Source of the DNA: Flavobacteriia bacterium
GTDB taxonomy: Bacteria; Bacteroidota; Bacteroidia; Flavobacteriales; Flavobacteriaceae
DNA length: 36,726 nucleotides
Reading direction: 5' to 3'
NCBI GenBank assembly: GCA_030617765.1
Contig: JAUWUU010000004.1
Location: forward strand, 1 to 36,726
This document shows, piece after piece, positions 28,166-36,726 of the stretch. Under the pieces are notes generated by a model. It had not been told where the DNA came from and did not search any database. It worked only from the letters and a program-made list of their open reading frames with translations. Both the position numbers and the translations under genes were made by a program. How positions within the stretch are numbered: the stretch's first letter is position 1; every line of letters starts with the position of its first letter.

Positions 28166-29302
28166 ATGGAAATTAAAAATAAAATTCAATTAGATTCTAT
28201 CGAAGAGGCTATTGAAGATATAAAAAAAGGAAAACTGATTATCGTTGTCGATGATGAAGATCGTGAAAATGAGGGAGATTTTGTTGCTGCTGCAGAAAGG
28301 GTTACACCCGAAATGATCAATTTTATGGCCACTCATGGCAGAGGTTTAATATGCGCTCCACTTACTGAAAAAAGATGTGACGAATTAAATTTAAATTTGA
28401 TGGTGGGCAAAAATACCGTACTCCATAATACACAATTTACAGTTTCAGTTGACTTGATAGGAAATGGGTGTACAACAGGTATTTCAGCTCAAGATAGAGC
28501 TAAAACTGTAAAAGCACTTACTTTTTCTGATACACAACCAGAAGATTTAGGAAGACCAGGACATGTTTTTCCATTGAGGGCAAAAACTGGTGGTGTTTTA
28601 CGTAGAACCGGCCATACAGAGGCTGTTATTGATCTGGCACGTTTAGCAGGTTTAAAGCCGGCAGGCTTACTTGTTGAAATTTTGAATGAAGATGGTACTA
28701 TGGCTCGCTTACCTCAATTGATCAAAGTAGCTAAAAAATTTAACCTAAAGATCGTTTCTATTGAAGATCTGGTTGCTTACCGTATGAATCACGACTCTTT
28801 GATCGAAAAGATTGAAGACTTTTCTTTGGAAACAAGATTTGGAAAATTTTGTTTAAGAGCCTATAAGCAAACAACCAACAATCAAATTCATATCGCATTA
28901 ACTAAAGGTAGTTGGAAACCTGATGATGAAGTTTTAGTAAGAGTAAATTCTACTTTGATCAATAATGACATCATCGGTACACTTACCAATAATGCTGATA
29001 GTAAATTGGACAAAATGTTCAAACGGATCAACAAAGAAGGTAAAGGAGCAATTGTTTTTATCAATCAAGAATTTCAATCCTATAATTTGATCAACCAATT
29101 AAAACAACTAAAAATTAACCAGCATAATGATCTATCCTATCCTGAAGTTGAAATGGATGAGAAAGATTTTGGTATTGGAGCACAAATATTACACGATCTA
29201 AAAATCAGTAAAATACGTCTGATCTCAAGTGAAAAACATTTCAAAAAACGTGTAGGAATGATAGGCTATGGTTTAGAAATTATTGATTGTGTATCTTACT
29301 AA
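28166..29302 (+). CDS. ribB: 3,4-dihydroxy-2-butanone 4-phosphate synthase with C-terminal GTP cyclohydrolase II-like domain
   Basis: GKLIIVVDDEDRENEGDFVAAAERV, HGRGLICAPL, TTGISAQDRA, DLGRPGHVFPLRAKTGGVLRRTGHTEAVIDLARLAG; C-terminal DFGIGAQIL. Confidence 0.94.
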   Translation: MEIKNKIQLDSIEEAIEDIKKGKLIIVVDDEDRENEGDFVAAAERVTPEMINFMATHGRGLICAPLTEKRCDELNLNLMVGKNTVLHNTQFTVSVDLIGNGCTTGISAQDRAKTVKALTFSDTQPEDLGRPGHVFPLRAKTGGVLRRTGHTEAVIDLARLAGLKPAGLLVEILNEDGTMARLPQLIKVAKKFNLKIVSIEDLVAYRMNHDSLIEKIEDFSLETRFGKFCLRAYKQTTNNQIHIALTKGSWKPDDEVLVRVNSTLINNDIIGTLTNNADSKLDKMFKRINKEGKGAIVFINQEFQSYNLINQLKQLKINQHNDLSYPEVEMDEKDFGIGAQILHDLKISKIRLISSEKHFKKRVGMIGYGLEIIDCVSY

Positions 29303-29340
29303 TATCAAAATATTACAATTTTTTATTTAATTTCGCTTGA

Positions 29341-30384
29341 ATGAATAAATTAAGAAAAATATTATACCCTCTTTCTATCCTTTACGGTGAAATAACCGAC
29401 ATGAGAAATAAGGCTTATGATAAAAACATATTACCCTCTTCTACTTTTGATCTACCTGTAATTGCAGTAGGCAATCTAAGTACTGGAGGTACTGGAAAAA
29501 CACCACAGGTAGAATACTTAATTCACCTCTTAAAGGATGATTATAAAGTTGCTGTATTAAGTAGAGGTTATAAACGTAAAAGCAAAGGGTTTCAAATTGC
29601 CGATAAAAAATCTACAGCTGTACAAATTGGAGATGAACCACTACAATATTATCGGAAATTTAAAAATATTATCGTTGCTGTTGATACTGACAGAGTTAAT
29701 GGTATCAATCAACTACAAAATCTAGAAACTCCACCAGAACTTATACTGTTGGATGATGCTTTTCAACATCGTAAAGTAAAAGCAGGTTTAAATGTTCTAC
29801 TTACTACATATGAAAAATTATATGTTGACGATTCAGTATTACCTTCAGGTGATCTACGTGAAAAAATTTCGGGTGCCAGTAGAGCGGAGATCATTATTGT
29901 AACAAAATGCAAAGAACAATTATCAGAACAAGAACAATTTAAAATTTCACAAAAATTAGAACCTGAATTGAATCAAACTGTTTTCTTTTCAGAGATCGTT
30001 TACGAAGACAAGATCAAATCGAAAAATAATGAGATAAAGTTTGATGAACTACACAACTTTGAAGTTATATTGGTGACAGGAATTGCAAGACCAGAGCCAC
30101 TAATAGATTATTTAAATGATCATAAAATAAAATATAAGCATCTTAAATTCGCTGATCATCATAATTTTACAAAAAATGAAATTGATAAAATTGAGCGTGA
30201 ATTTTCAAAAATATCAAATAATAAAAAGATAATACTTACAACTGAAAAAGATTTTGTCAGAACTTTTGAAGACATCAATAATAATGTATACTATATACCA
30301 ATTCTAACAAAATTTATTTCAAATGAAAAAGATTTTAATAAAATTATAATCAATTATGTACAACAAAATTCAAGAAACAGTTAA
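29341..30384 (+). CDS. lpxK: Tetraacyldisaccharide 4'-kinase
   Basis: LPVIAVGNLSTGGTGKTPQVEYLI, VLSRGYKRKSKGF, IGDEPLQY, LILLDDAFQHRKV, TTEKDFVR. Confidence 0.95.
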   Translation: MNKLRKILYPLSILYGEITDMRNKAYDKNILPSSTFDLPVIAVGNLSTGGTGKTPQVEYLIHLLKDDYKVAVLSRGYKRKSKGFQIADKKSTAVQIGDEPLQYYRKFKNIIVAVDTDRVNGINQLQNLETPPELILLDDAFQHRKVKAGLNVLLTTYEKLYVDDSVLPSGDLREKISGASRAEIIIVTKCKEQLSEQEQFKISQKLEPELNQTVFFSEIVYEDKIKSKNNEIKFDELHNFEVILVTGIARPEPLIDYLNDHKIKYKHLKFADHHNFTKNEIDKIEREFSKISNNKKIILTTEKDFVRTFEDINNNVYYIPILTKFISNEKDFNKIIINYVQQNSRNS

Positions 30385-31171
30385 ATTTTTAAAAGATAAA
30401 GGTATAAACTCACCAGATTTCGGTATAGTTTTAGGTACCGGTTTGGGAAGTTTGGTTTCTATCATCAATATCGAAATTGAAATACCTTATAGTGAAATTC
30501 CAAATTTTCCGGTTTCAACAGTTCAAGGACATTCAGGCAAACTAATTTATGGTGAATTAGGCAGAAAAAAAATATTGGCACTTCAGGGAAGGTTTCATTA
30601 TTATGAAGGTTGGTCAATGCAGCAAGCTACTTTTCCTATCAGAGTAATGAAATATCTGGGAATTGAAAATTTAATTGTTTCAAATGCTTCCGGCGGTGTG
30701 AATTCAAATTTTGAAGTAGGTGACATAATGCTGATCGATGATCATATCAATATGATGCCAGAGCATCCTTTAAGAGGTGAAAATGATGATAGGTTTGGCG
30801 ATCGGTTTGTTGATATGCATGAACCTTATGACCTAAAGATGCTGTCAAAAATGGAATTGATCGCTAAAAAGAATAATATCAAGGTTCACAAAGGGGTATA
30901 TTTAGCATTACAGGGGCCAACTTTTGAGACACCTGCTGAATACAGAATGGTCAGAATAATTGGTGCTGACGCCGTTGGAATGAGTACAGTACCTGAAGTT
31001 ATTGTGGCAAAACATATGAAAATGAAATGCCTTGGAATTTCTGTAATTACTGATCTAGGAACTGAAGGACATATAGAAGAGGTTTCACATAAAGCAGTAC
31101 AAAGTGCTGCAAAACTAGCCGAAAAAGGAGTTTGTAAACTGGTAGAACAATTTATTTTACTTCATCAATGA
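30356..31171 (+). CDS. punA: Purine nucleoside phosphorylase
   Basis: GIVLGTGLGSLV, VQGHSGKLIYG, LQGRFHYYEGWSMQQATFPIRVMK, NASGGVN, GPTFETPAEYRM, AVGMSTVPEVIVAKHM. Start overlaps the lpxK end. Confidence 0.95.
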   Translation: MYNKIQETVKFLKDKGINSPDFGIVLGTGLGSLVSIINIEIEIPYSEIPNFPVSTVQGHSGKLIYGELGRKKILALQGRFHYYEGWSMQQATFPIRVMKYLGIENLIVSNASGGVNSNFEVGDIMLIDDHINMMPEHPLRGENDDRFGDRFVDMHEPYDLKMLSKMELIAKKNNIKVHKGVYLALQGPTFETPAEYRMVRIIGADAVGMSTVPEVIVAKHMKMKCLGISVITDLGTEGHIEEVSHKAVQSAAKLAEKGVCKLVEQFILLHQ

Positions 31172-31183
31172 TTTCCTAAAATC

Positions 31184-31325
31184 GAAGACATCCGCAATTG
31201 CGGATGTCTTTTAACTTACTAACTCAAAATTAATTATAATGAAAACAAAATTAGTGGGGAATTTTGTATTTCATTACTTATATAGCAAATTCCGTGCCAT
31301 AATATTATAAATTACTTAATTTTTT
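31184..31325 (+). repeat. Intergenic tandem element, copy 1 (hairpin + conserved tail + ATG micro-ORF)
   Basis: GAAGACATCCGCAATTGCGGATGTCTTT then aacttactaactcaaaattaattataATGaaaacaaaatta; shared with copy 2. Confidence 0.88.
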
Positions 31326-31398
31326 TGAAAATTGTTTAGCCTTTTTTAGCTTGGTTGTTTTATTGATTTTAAAATAATAATTTATACTCTAAAAAATA

Positions 31399-31545
31399 GA
31401 AAACATCCGCAGTTGCGGATGTTTTCTTAAACTTACTAACTCAAAATTAATTATAATGAAAACAAAATTAATGAGAAATTCTGCTTTTCATTAATAATAT
31501 AGCAAATATCATGCCGACAAATTAAAATTGTATTAATTTTTTGTT
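31399..31545 (+). repeat. Intergenic tandem element, copy 2
   Basis: GAAAACATCCGCAGTTGCGGATGTTTTC then acttactaactcaaaattaattataATGaaaacaaaatta; offset 215-217 bp from copy 1. Confidence 0.88.
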
Positions 31546-31609
31546 AAAATTATTATATACTCATCATTTTAATCCGAGTTATAGCTAAGCTTTGCTCAAA
31601 CTCAGCTTA

Positions 31610-32476
31610 TTAGGTTAAATGCTTATGAGCTCGATAAGATGAACGCACTAAAGCACCACTTTCTACATGCCTAAAACCTAATTTCAGACCAATATCTTCA
31701 TACTTCTTAAATTGTTCAGGAGTAATAAATTCCTTAACAGGTAAATGTTTTTTTGATGGTTGTAAATATTGTCCAATCGTAATGATATTAACTTTTGCTT
31801 TTCTTAGATCGTGAAGTGTTTCTATTACTTCTTCTTCATTTTCTCCTAAACCAAGCATAATACCAGATTTAGTTCTCTTTTGACCACTTTCTTTGATATA
31901 CTGTAATACTTCTAGGCTTCGATCATATTTTGCCTGTATCCTTACCTCTCTGGTCAGTCTGCGTACTGTTTCTAAATTATGTGAAATAATCTCAGGAGCA
32001 ACATCAATAAGTCGGTCAATATTTCGATGAATTCCTCTAAAATCCGGTATTAGTGTTTCAAGTGTTGTGTTAGGATTCGTTCTTCGAATAGCTTTAACTG
32101 TTTCTGCCCAAATAATTGATCCGCCATCTTTAAGGTCATCTCTATCTACTGAAGTAATTACTGCGTGTTTAATTTTCATCAGCTGAATAGAACGGGCTAC
32201 TTTTTCAGGTTCATCCCATTCTACACTATCAGGTTTGCCGGTTTTAACACCACAAAATCCACATGAACGAGTGCATATATTACCTAATATCATAAAAGTT
32301 GCGGTACCTTCTCCCCAACATTCACCCATATTTGGACAACTACCACTTGTACAAATAGTATTAAGACCGTATTTATCAACGATACTTCTTAATTGCGTGT
32401 ACTTTTTTCCTACAGGAAGTTTTACACGTAGCCATTCAGGTTTTTTAAATGGTAAAATTACTGATTCTTCTGACAT
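31610..32476 (-). CDS. lipA: Lipoyl synthase
   Basis: CTSGSCPNMGECWGEGTATFMILGNICTRSCGFCGVKTGKP; DRDDLKDGG; LGLGENEEEVIETL. Confidence 0.96.
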   Translation of the reverse strand: MSEESVILPFKKPEWLRVKLPVGKKYTQLRSIVDKYGLNTICTSGSCPNMGECWGEGTATFMILGNICTRSCGFCGVKTGKPDSVEWDEPEKVARSIQLMKIKHAVITSVDRDDLKDGGSIIWAETVKAIRRTNPNTTLETLIPDFRGIHRNIDRLIDVAPEIISHNLETVRRLTREVRIQAKYDRSLEVLQYIKESGQKRTKSGIMLGLGENEEEVIETLHDLRKAKVNIITIGQYLQPSKKHLPVKEFITPEQFKKYEDIGLKLGFRHVESGALVRSSYRAHKHLT

Positions 32477-32591
32477 TATAATCCTAAATTTAAGTGGACA
32501 AAAATACTAATAAAAAAAGATTTATATTAAAAACAAAAAGTTAAAAATTAAACTTGATTTCACACACTAAAACATGATAAACTATAATTTC

Positions 32592-33821
32592 TTATAGATT
32601 CATCAAATACCAAATACTAAATCCAATTAAAAAAATGATTCCAAAATAACTCAATAATTTTAGACCTCTTGAAGGATGATATTCGATTGGCATATGCTTG
32701 CTTATTACCAATAAATAGTTAGTTATTGCATAAAAAGGTGCAGTTAAAAATGATAAAATTGTTGCAATTTTAATCATAAACTTCATATTTGATATAAAAA
32801 ATGAAAGGATCAAAATTGTACCGATGGCCAATAAAAAAATCCAAAATAAATAAAATTTATCTGAATCCTTATTGACAATTAAAGCAGTAGATTTTGCCAT
32901 TGCTCTAGGTGATGCATCCAGAGTTGTTAAAGTGGTACTAAACATAGTTGTAAAAGCTGCAATCGAAATAAAGATTGAAGCACCTACTCCCAAATTCTCT
33001 GTGTATAAATTTATGAGTTGTTGGGCAAATTTACCGGCGTTCCCGCTAAACTCTTCACCAGAATTAAACATCACCAAAGCACCTAAAGAAACAAAACAAA
33101 CACCTAAGAAAATAGTGGTAAAATAGCCAATATTAAAATCGAATAAAGAGTGTTTTTTATCATAAATCTTAGCATTCTCTTTCTTCTTTTCAACTGCCCA
33201 TAAAGAATGCCATACTGATACGTCAAGTGGCGCTGGCATCCAACCCAAAAATGCAATTAAAAACCCAATTTCTAAACTTCCCTTAGGTAAAACTTGTGCA
33301 AAGCTAATTTGAGAGCTTGTCTTGTATATCGCCATAAAGACAGCAATAACAGAGCTTAATGCCAATACTACAATAATAATTTTTATCAAATTATCCAATA
33401 CTTTATACTTTCCAATAAGTAATATCAATAAACTTAAAACAGTGATAATGATACTCCAAAGTAAAAGATTAGGTGATATTCCAAATAAATTTGATGCTAA
33501 ACCAGCAGTTACAATTGTTACTGCTGCCTGAATTGTAAACATGGTTAAAAAGGTCAGAAGAAAATACATTACCAATACTCCCTTACCTAATTTTGAATAA
33601 CCTTCAATCAGACTTTCACCTGTTGCTGAAGCATATCTTGGACCAAATTGAAAAAATGGGTATTTAAACAAATTAACCAAAAGTAGCGCCCAAAGTAAGC
33701 CAAAACCATAATCGGCTCCTGCTCTTGTCGATTGCACTAAATGCGAAACTCCAATTGCAGCACCTGCAAAAAGTAAACCCGGTCCCAAAGATCTAATAAA
33801 AGCTAATGGTTGGAAGCTCAT
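32592..33821 (-). CDS. Nramp family (or Nramp-related) divalent metal transporter with atypical site motifs
   Basis: FIRSLGPGLLFAGAAIGVSHLVQSTRAGADYGFGLLWALLLVNLFKYPFFQFGPRYASATGESLIEGY; WMPAPLDVSVWHSLWAVEKKK. Start preferred at MSFQPLAF (33821). Confidence 0.85.
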   Translation of the reverse strand: MSFQPLAFIRSLGPGLLFAGAAIGVSHLVQSTRAGADYGFGLLWALLLVNLFKYPFFQFGPRYASATGESLIEGYSKLGKGVLVMYFLLTFLTMFTIQAAVTIVTAGLASNLFGISPNLLLWSIIITVLSLLILLIGKYKVLDNLIKIIIVVLALSSVIAVFMAIYKTSSQISFAQVLPKGSLEIGFLIAFLGWMPAPLDVSVWHSLWAVEKKKENAKIYDKKHSLFDFNIGYFTTIFLGVCFVSLGALVMFNSGEEFSGNAGKFAQQLINLYTENLGVGASIFISIAAFTTMFSTTLTTLDASPRAMAKSTALIVNKDSDKFYLFWIFLLAIGTILILSFFISNMKFMIKIATILSFLTAPFYAITNYLLVISKHMPIEYHPSRGLKLLSYFGIIFLIGFSIWYLMNL

Positions 33822-33825
33822 AAAA

Positions 33826-34389
33826 CTATTTAAACTTATGATTTGCAATAATTTCTGATAATAATTTTCTGGCTCTCAATAATTTAACTTTAATATTAGT
33901 TAAGGGTTCATCAAGATGTTCGGCTATTTCCTTATAACTCAATTCATTAAAATATCGTAAGTTAATAACTTCTTGATAATGTGGCTTTAATTGTTTTATA
34001 TAAGCTTTTAATTGGGCTAAATTTTGTTCATTAATTAATTTATCTGCAGGAGATGGTTCTTCATCTGTAATTTTAAAAACTTCACTATTACTCTTGTGAA
34101 TTGATACCGTTTCTGTCCTTTTTCTTCGTAAATGATCTATAAAAATGTTAGATGAAATTGAAATAAGCCAGGTTTTAAACTGATATTTTTGATCATAGGT
34201 ATCAATCTTATCAAAAGCTTTTGCAAAAGTTTTAATAGTAATATCTTCAGCTTCATCTTCATCTTTACATTTACTCAACTGAAATCTATAAACATCTTTC
34301 CAATAAGTATTTAGTAAAGTTTTATAAGCTATTTGATCTCCTTCTTTAGCTTTATTGATATGTGAAATGATTTCAGAATTTTTGTCCAT
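33826..34389 (-). CDS. RNA polymerase sigma factor, ECF subfamily (sigma-70 family)
   Basis: DEAEDITIKTFAKAFDKIDTYDQKYQFKTWLISISSNIFIDHLRRKR; LKPHYQEVINLRYFNELSYKEIAEHLDEPLTNIKVKLLRARKLL. Confidence 0.95.
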   Translation of the reverse strand: MDKNSEIISHINKAKEGDQIAYKTLLNTYWKDVYRFQLSKCKDEDEAEDITIKTFAKAFDKIDTYDQKYQFKTWLISISSNIFIDHLRRKRTETVSIHKSNSEVFKITDEEPSPADKLINEQNLAQLKAYIKQLKPHYQEVINLRYFNELSYKEIAEHLDEPLTNIKVKLLRARKLLSEIIANHKFK

Positions 34390-34424
34390 CTAGCAATTTT
34401 ATAATTAAAATATTTATAAATTGA

Positions 34425-35537
34425 TTACCATTTCTTTGGATGTGAAATAATATTATTGATAAAGATACACAATTGTGAATAAATAATTCCAATTTCTAAT
34501 ACAGGTGCTAAAAAAATCAAATCTGTCTCATTCAACCTTTTAGCAGACTTATATATTGAAAGATACCAGAAAATAAAGCGAAAAATTATTAAAATAAGTG
34601 TGAACTGTATATTAATATTCATTAAAAGTAAAACAATTGCCAAAAACCAAAATAAAAATTGAGATATATAAAAAAGTCCAAGCAAAAATTGATGATTTTT
34701 TTTGTAACTACTCGCAGTTGTTATGTGCCTCCTTTTTTGATCAAACCATTCTTTAAAATTTGTTTTTGGGATCGAAATCGTAAAAGCATTTTTATTTGTG
34801 CAAATTGAAGTATTTATTTTTGTAGCTATCTGATTGATCAACAGATCATCATCACCCGATCTTATATGACTATGGCTATCAAAACCATTTACATTATCAA
34901 AATCATCTTTTGAATAAGCAATATTCCTACCAACTCCCATATATGGAATACCTAATTTGGCATATGAAAAATATTGAATTGCAGTCATTAAAGTTTCAAA
35001 TCTAATGAGCTTATTTATTAAAGATCTTTCTATTTTTTGATAAGCTCCATAACCCAAAACAACCGTTTTTTTATCGATAAAATTTGAACTCATGTCTCTA
35101 ACCCATTCTTTTGAAGAAGGTTTACAATCAGCATCCGTAAGTAAAACAAATTTATTTGATGCAGCATTAAGCCCTTTTCCTAAAGCAAATTTTTTACCAT
35201 TACTAATATCCTTAGATAATGATATTAACCTAATTTTTGAAATATTTGGAGCGTTTTTATATTTATTTTTAAAATCCTGCATTACTTGAAATGAAAGATC
35301 GGTTGAAGCATCATTTACAAGAATAATTTCAAACCCCGGATGATCTTGTTCAGCAATAAAAGGTAAATTGTTTTTTAGATTTACTTCTTCGTTCTTAGCG
35401 CAAATAATTACAGAAACTGGTGTATGATTCTCTAAATTGATAACTTTTGATTTTGAAAAAGAAAATCTACCAAAAATTAATAAATAATAAAAGATTTGAA
35501 TAATTACAACAACAAAAAAAGTAATAAAAAGAAACAT
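34425..35537 (-). CDS. Glycosyltransferase family 2 protein, membrane-associated
   Basis: VSVIICAKNEEVNLKNNLPFIAEQDHPGFEIILVNDASTDLS, LLTDADCKPSSKEW, C-terminal TM helices. Confidence 0.92.
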   Translation of the reverse strand: MFLFITFFVVVIIQIFYYLLIFGRFSFSKSKVINLENHTPVSVIICAKNEEVNLKNNLPFIAEQDHPGFEIILVNDASTDLSFQVMQDFKNKYKNAPNISKIRLISLSKDISNGKKFALGKGLNAASNKFVLLTDADCKPSSKEWVRDMSSNFIDKKTVVLGYGAYQKIERSLINKLIRFETLMTAIQYFSYAKLGIPYMGVGRNIAYSKDDFDNVNGFDSHSHIRSGDDDLLINQIATKINTSICTNKNAFTISIPKTNFKEWFDQKRRHITTASSYKKNHQFLLGLFYISQFLFWFLAIVLLLMNINIQFTLILIIFRFIFWYLSIYKSAKRLNETDLIFLAPVLEIGIIYSQLCIFINNIISHPKKW

Positions 35538-35543
35538 CTTATA

Positions 35544-35771
35544 TTAAGAAAGTTTCTTTATATGTATATGAGGAGTCGCATGTTGGACTTCGTCTTTATT
35601 ATGACAACTGCCTTCTCCTCCACAACCGCAAGATATACCTTTAGCTCTTAGTTTTGCATTACTACCCGAACAGGTACCTTCAAATTCTCCATCTTTTTTC
35701 CCCCAAATTTTTATTGCAATTCCGGCAAATGCAAAAGCAAGTAATACTATAGTAATTAAAAGAAGTTTCAT
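35544..35771 (-). CDS. NqrM-like small membrane protein, Cys-rich with His-containing tail
   Basis: 75 aa: single TM then IKIWGKKDGEFEGTCSGSNAKLRAKGISCGCGGEGSCHNKDEVQHATPHIHIKKLS; Cys layout resembles NqrM (Na+-NQR maturation). Confidence 0.6.
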   Translation of the reverse strand: MKLLLITIVLLAFAFAGIAIKIWGKKDGEFEGTCSGSNAKLRAKGISCGCGGEGSCHNKDEVQHATPHIHIKKLS

Positions 35772-35903
35772 CAGCTTAAAAATTTATGATACAAATTTAA
35801 TTATTTTATAAAATCTATTGGTTGATTTATATGATTATTTTAATAATTTTTTAGTCTTCGCATTTATAAAATTATATGATACTCATAAGCGTGAATAGCA
35901 AAA

Positions 35904-36677
35904 TTATAATTCATTAGATAAATTCTCTAAAAATAAATCTGTATCCTGTTTAAAGTAATCGAGTGTAAAACTTTTATCGGTTTTACATTTACTTTTTAAT
36001 AATTTAATATTGTCATTCCATTGATTACCATCAAAAAATTCCAAACCTTTAAAATCACGGATCTTGTACAACGATTTTTCACCGTAAGAAGTGCCTAAAT
36101 AGATATGTTTTAGATTATTTTTAGCTGCCCAGTCTATAACACTAAACATCATATACTTACCAAGAGAATATTCCTGAAAATTTAAATCAAAAAACGCGAA
36201 CCAATAATGTAGCATATCATTTTCTATGATTGCAATTACATAACCAACTTTTTTTTGATCCAATGAAAACTCAAAAATATGACTTATACTTTTGGATTTT
36301 AATATATAATTCAACCTTTCTTTACTAATATTTTCACTAAATCTTTTTGAAGCAAAATCTAAACAAAAGCTTTGAAAATCTTCATTTTGTATATCAAATT
36401 CATCTATAGTTTTTATGCTATAATTTGGCTTTTTGTCTTCAATTTTTCTAATGACTCTTCGGTTTTCAGAAGTTTCTTTAAAATTTTTTAAATCAACCCT
36501 AAGACTACGTGCCAAATAATAAGTTTCTTGCATTAGTTCAATATTATTTGAATAAGGCAAAAAACCTTTATTATAAATCTCAGGTAATTCACTTTGAGAT
36601 TCTTTTAAACAATAAATAGCATAGTTAAAAGTATAAGTACTGTAGTCAACAAAACTTTCTGATTTAAAAATTTTCAT
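35904..36677 (-). CDS. Arginyl-tRNA--protein transferase-like / GNAT-fold protein
   Basis: N-terminal NKGFLPYSNNIELMQETYYLARSLRVDLKNFKETSENRRVIRKI and C-terminal VGYVIAIIENDMLHYWFAFFDLNFQEYSLGKYMMFSVIDWAAKNNLKHIYLGTSYGEKSLYKIRDFKGLEFFDGNQW. Confidence 0.65.
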   Translation of the reverse strand: MKIFKSESFVDYSTYTFNYAIYCLKESQSELPEIYNKGFLPYSNNIELMQETYYLARSLRVDLKNFKETSENRRVIRKIEDKKPNYSIKTIDEFDIQNEDFQSFCLDFASKRFSENISKERLNYILKSKSISHIFEFSLDQKKVGYVIAIIENDMLHYWFAFFDLNFQEYSLGKYMMFSVIDWAAKNNLKHIYLGTSYGEKSLYKIRDFKGLEFFDGNQWNDNIKLLKSKCKTDKSFTLDYFKQDTDLFLENLSNEL

Positions 36678-36726
36678 GAAAATAAATATCCATAAATAAC
36701 CAGGATTTCATTTGACTACCAAAAAG

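Noticed and set aside
31184-31545. Two-copy repeat as a CRISPR remnant or insertion-sequence end
   Set aside because: Only two units with ~215-bp period, no short regular spacers, no cas genes, no transposase and no terminal inverted repeats around the pair.

Overview
AT-rich window consistent with a Bacteroidota (Flavobacteriia-like) chromosome. Content is mostly ordinary core genome. In order: a 5' fragment of an AcpH-like gene at the left edge; rocD; an Fnr/Crp regulator divergent from a cbb3 oxidase cluster (ccoI-ccoS-ccoNO fusion-ccoQ-ccoP-ccoG-ccoH-SafE-like); two tandem PPK2 genes; lgt; an FMN reductase; an acyl-CoA carboxylase beta subunit; yebC; tsaE; alanine dehydrogenase; a class III sirtuin; a methyltransferase; three consecutive peroxiredoxins (Prx6-type, AhpC-type, Tpx); dgkA; ftsK; a LolA-like gene; LptG-like permease; ribB with a degenerate GCH2 domain; lpxK; punA; lipA; an atypical Nramp-like transporter; an ECF sigma factor; a GT2 glycosyltransferase; an NqrM-like small protein; and an ATE/GNAT-like protein. 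I found no rRNA, tRNA, CRISPR array or transposase. The strongest unexplained signals are: (1) a tandemly duplicated intergenic element between punA and lipA, with a near-palindromic hairpin showing compensatory changes and a 40-nt invariant tail ending in an ATG micro-ORF; (2) a matched pair of ATGA(T/C)-N4-ATCAT boxes placed at almost the same distance from -7-like elements upstream of ccoI and ccoS; (3) several families with altered metal-site residues (Nramp, sirtuin, RibB GCH2 domain). I did not find a convincing new defence or mobile system. All family calls are from reading the sequence; no database search was run.
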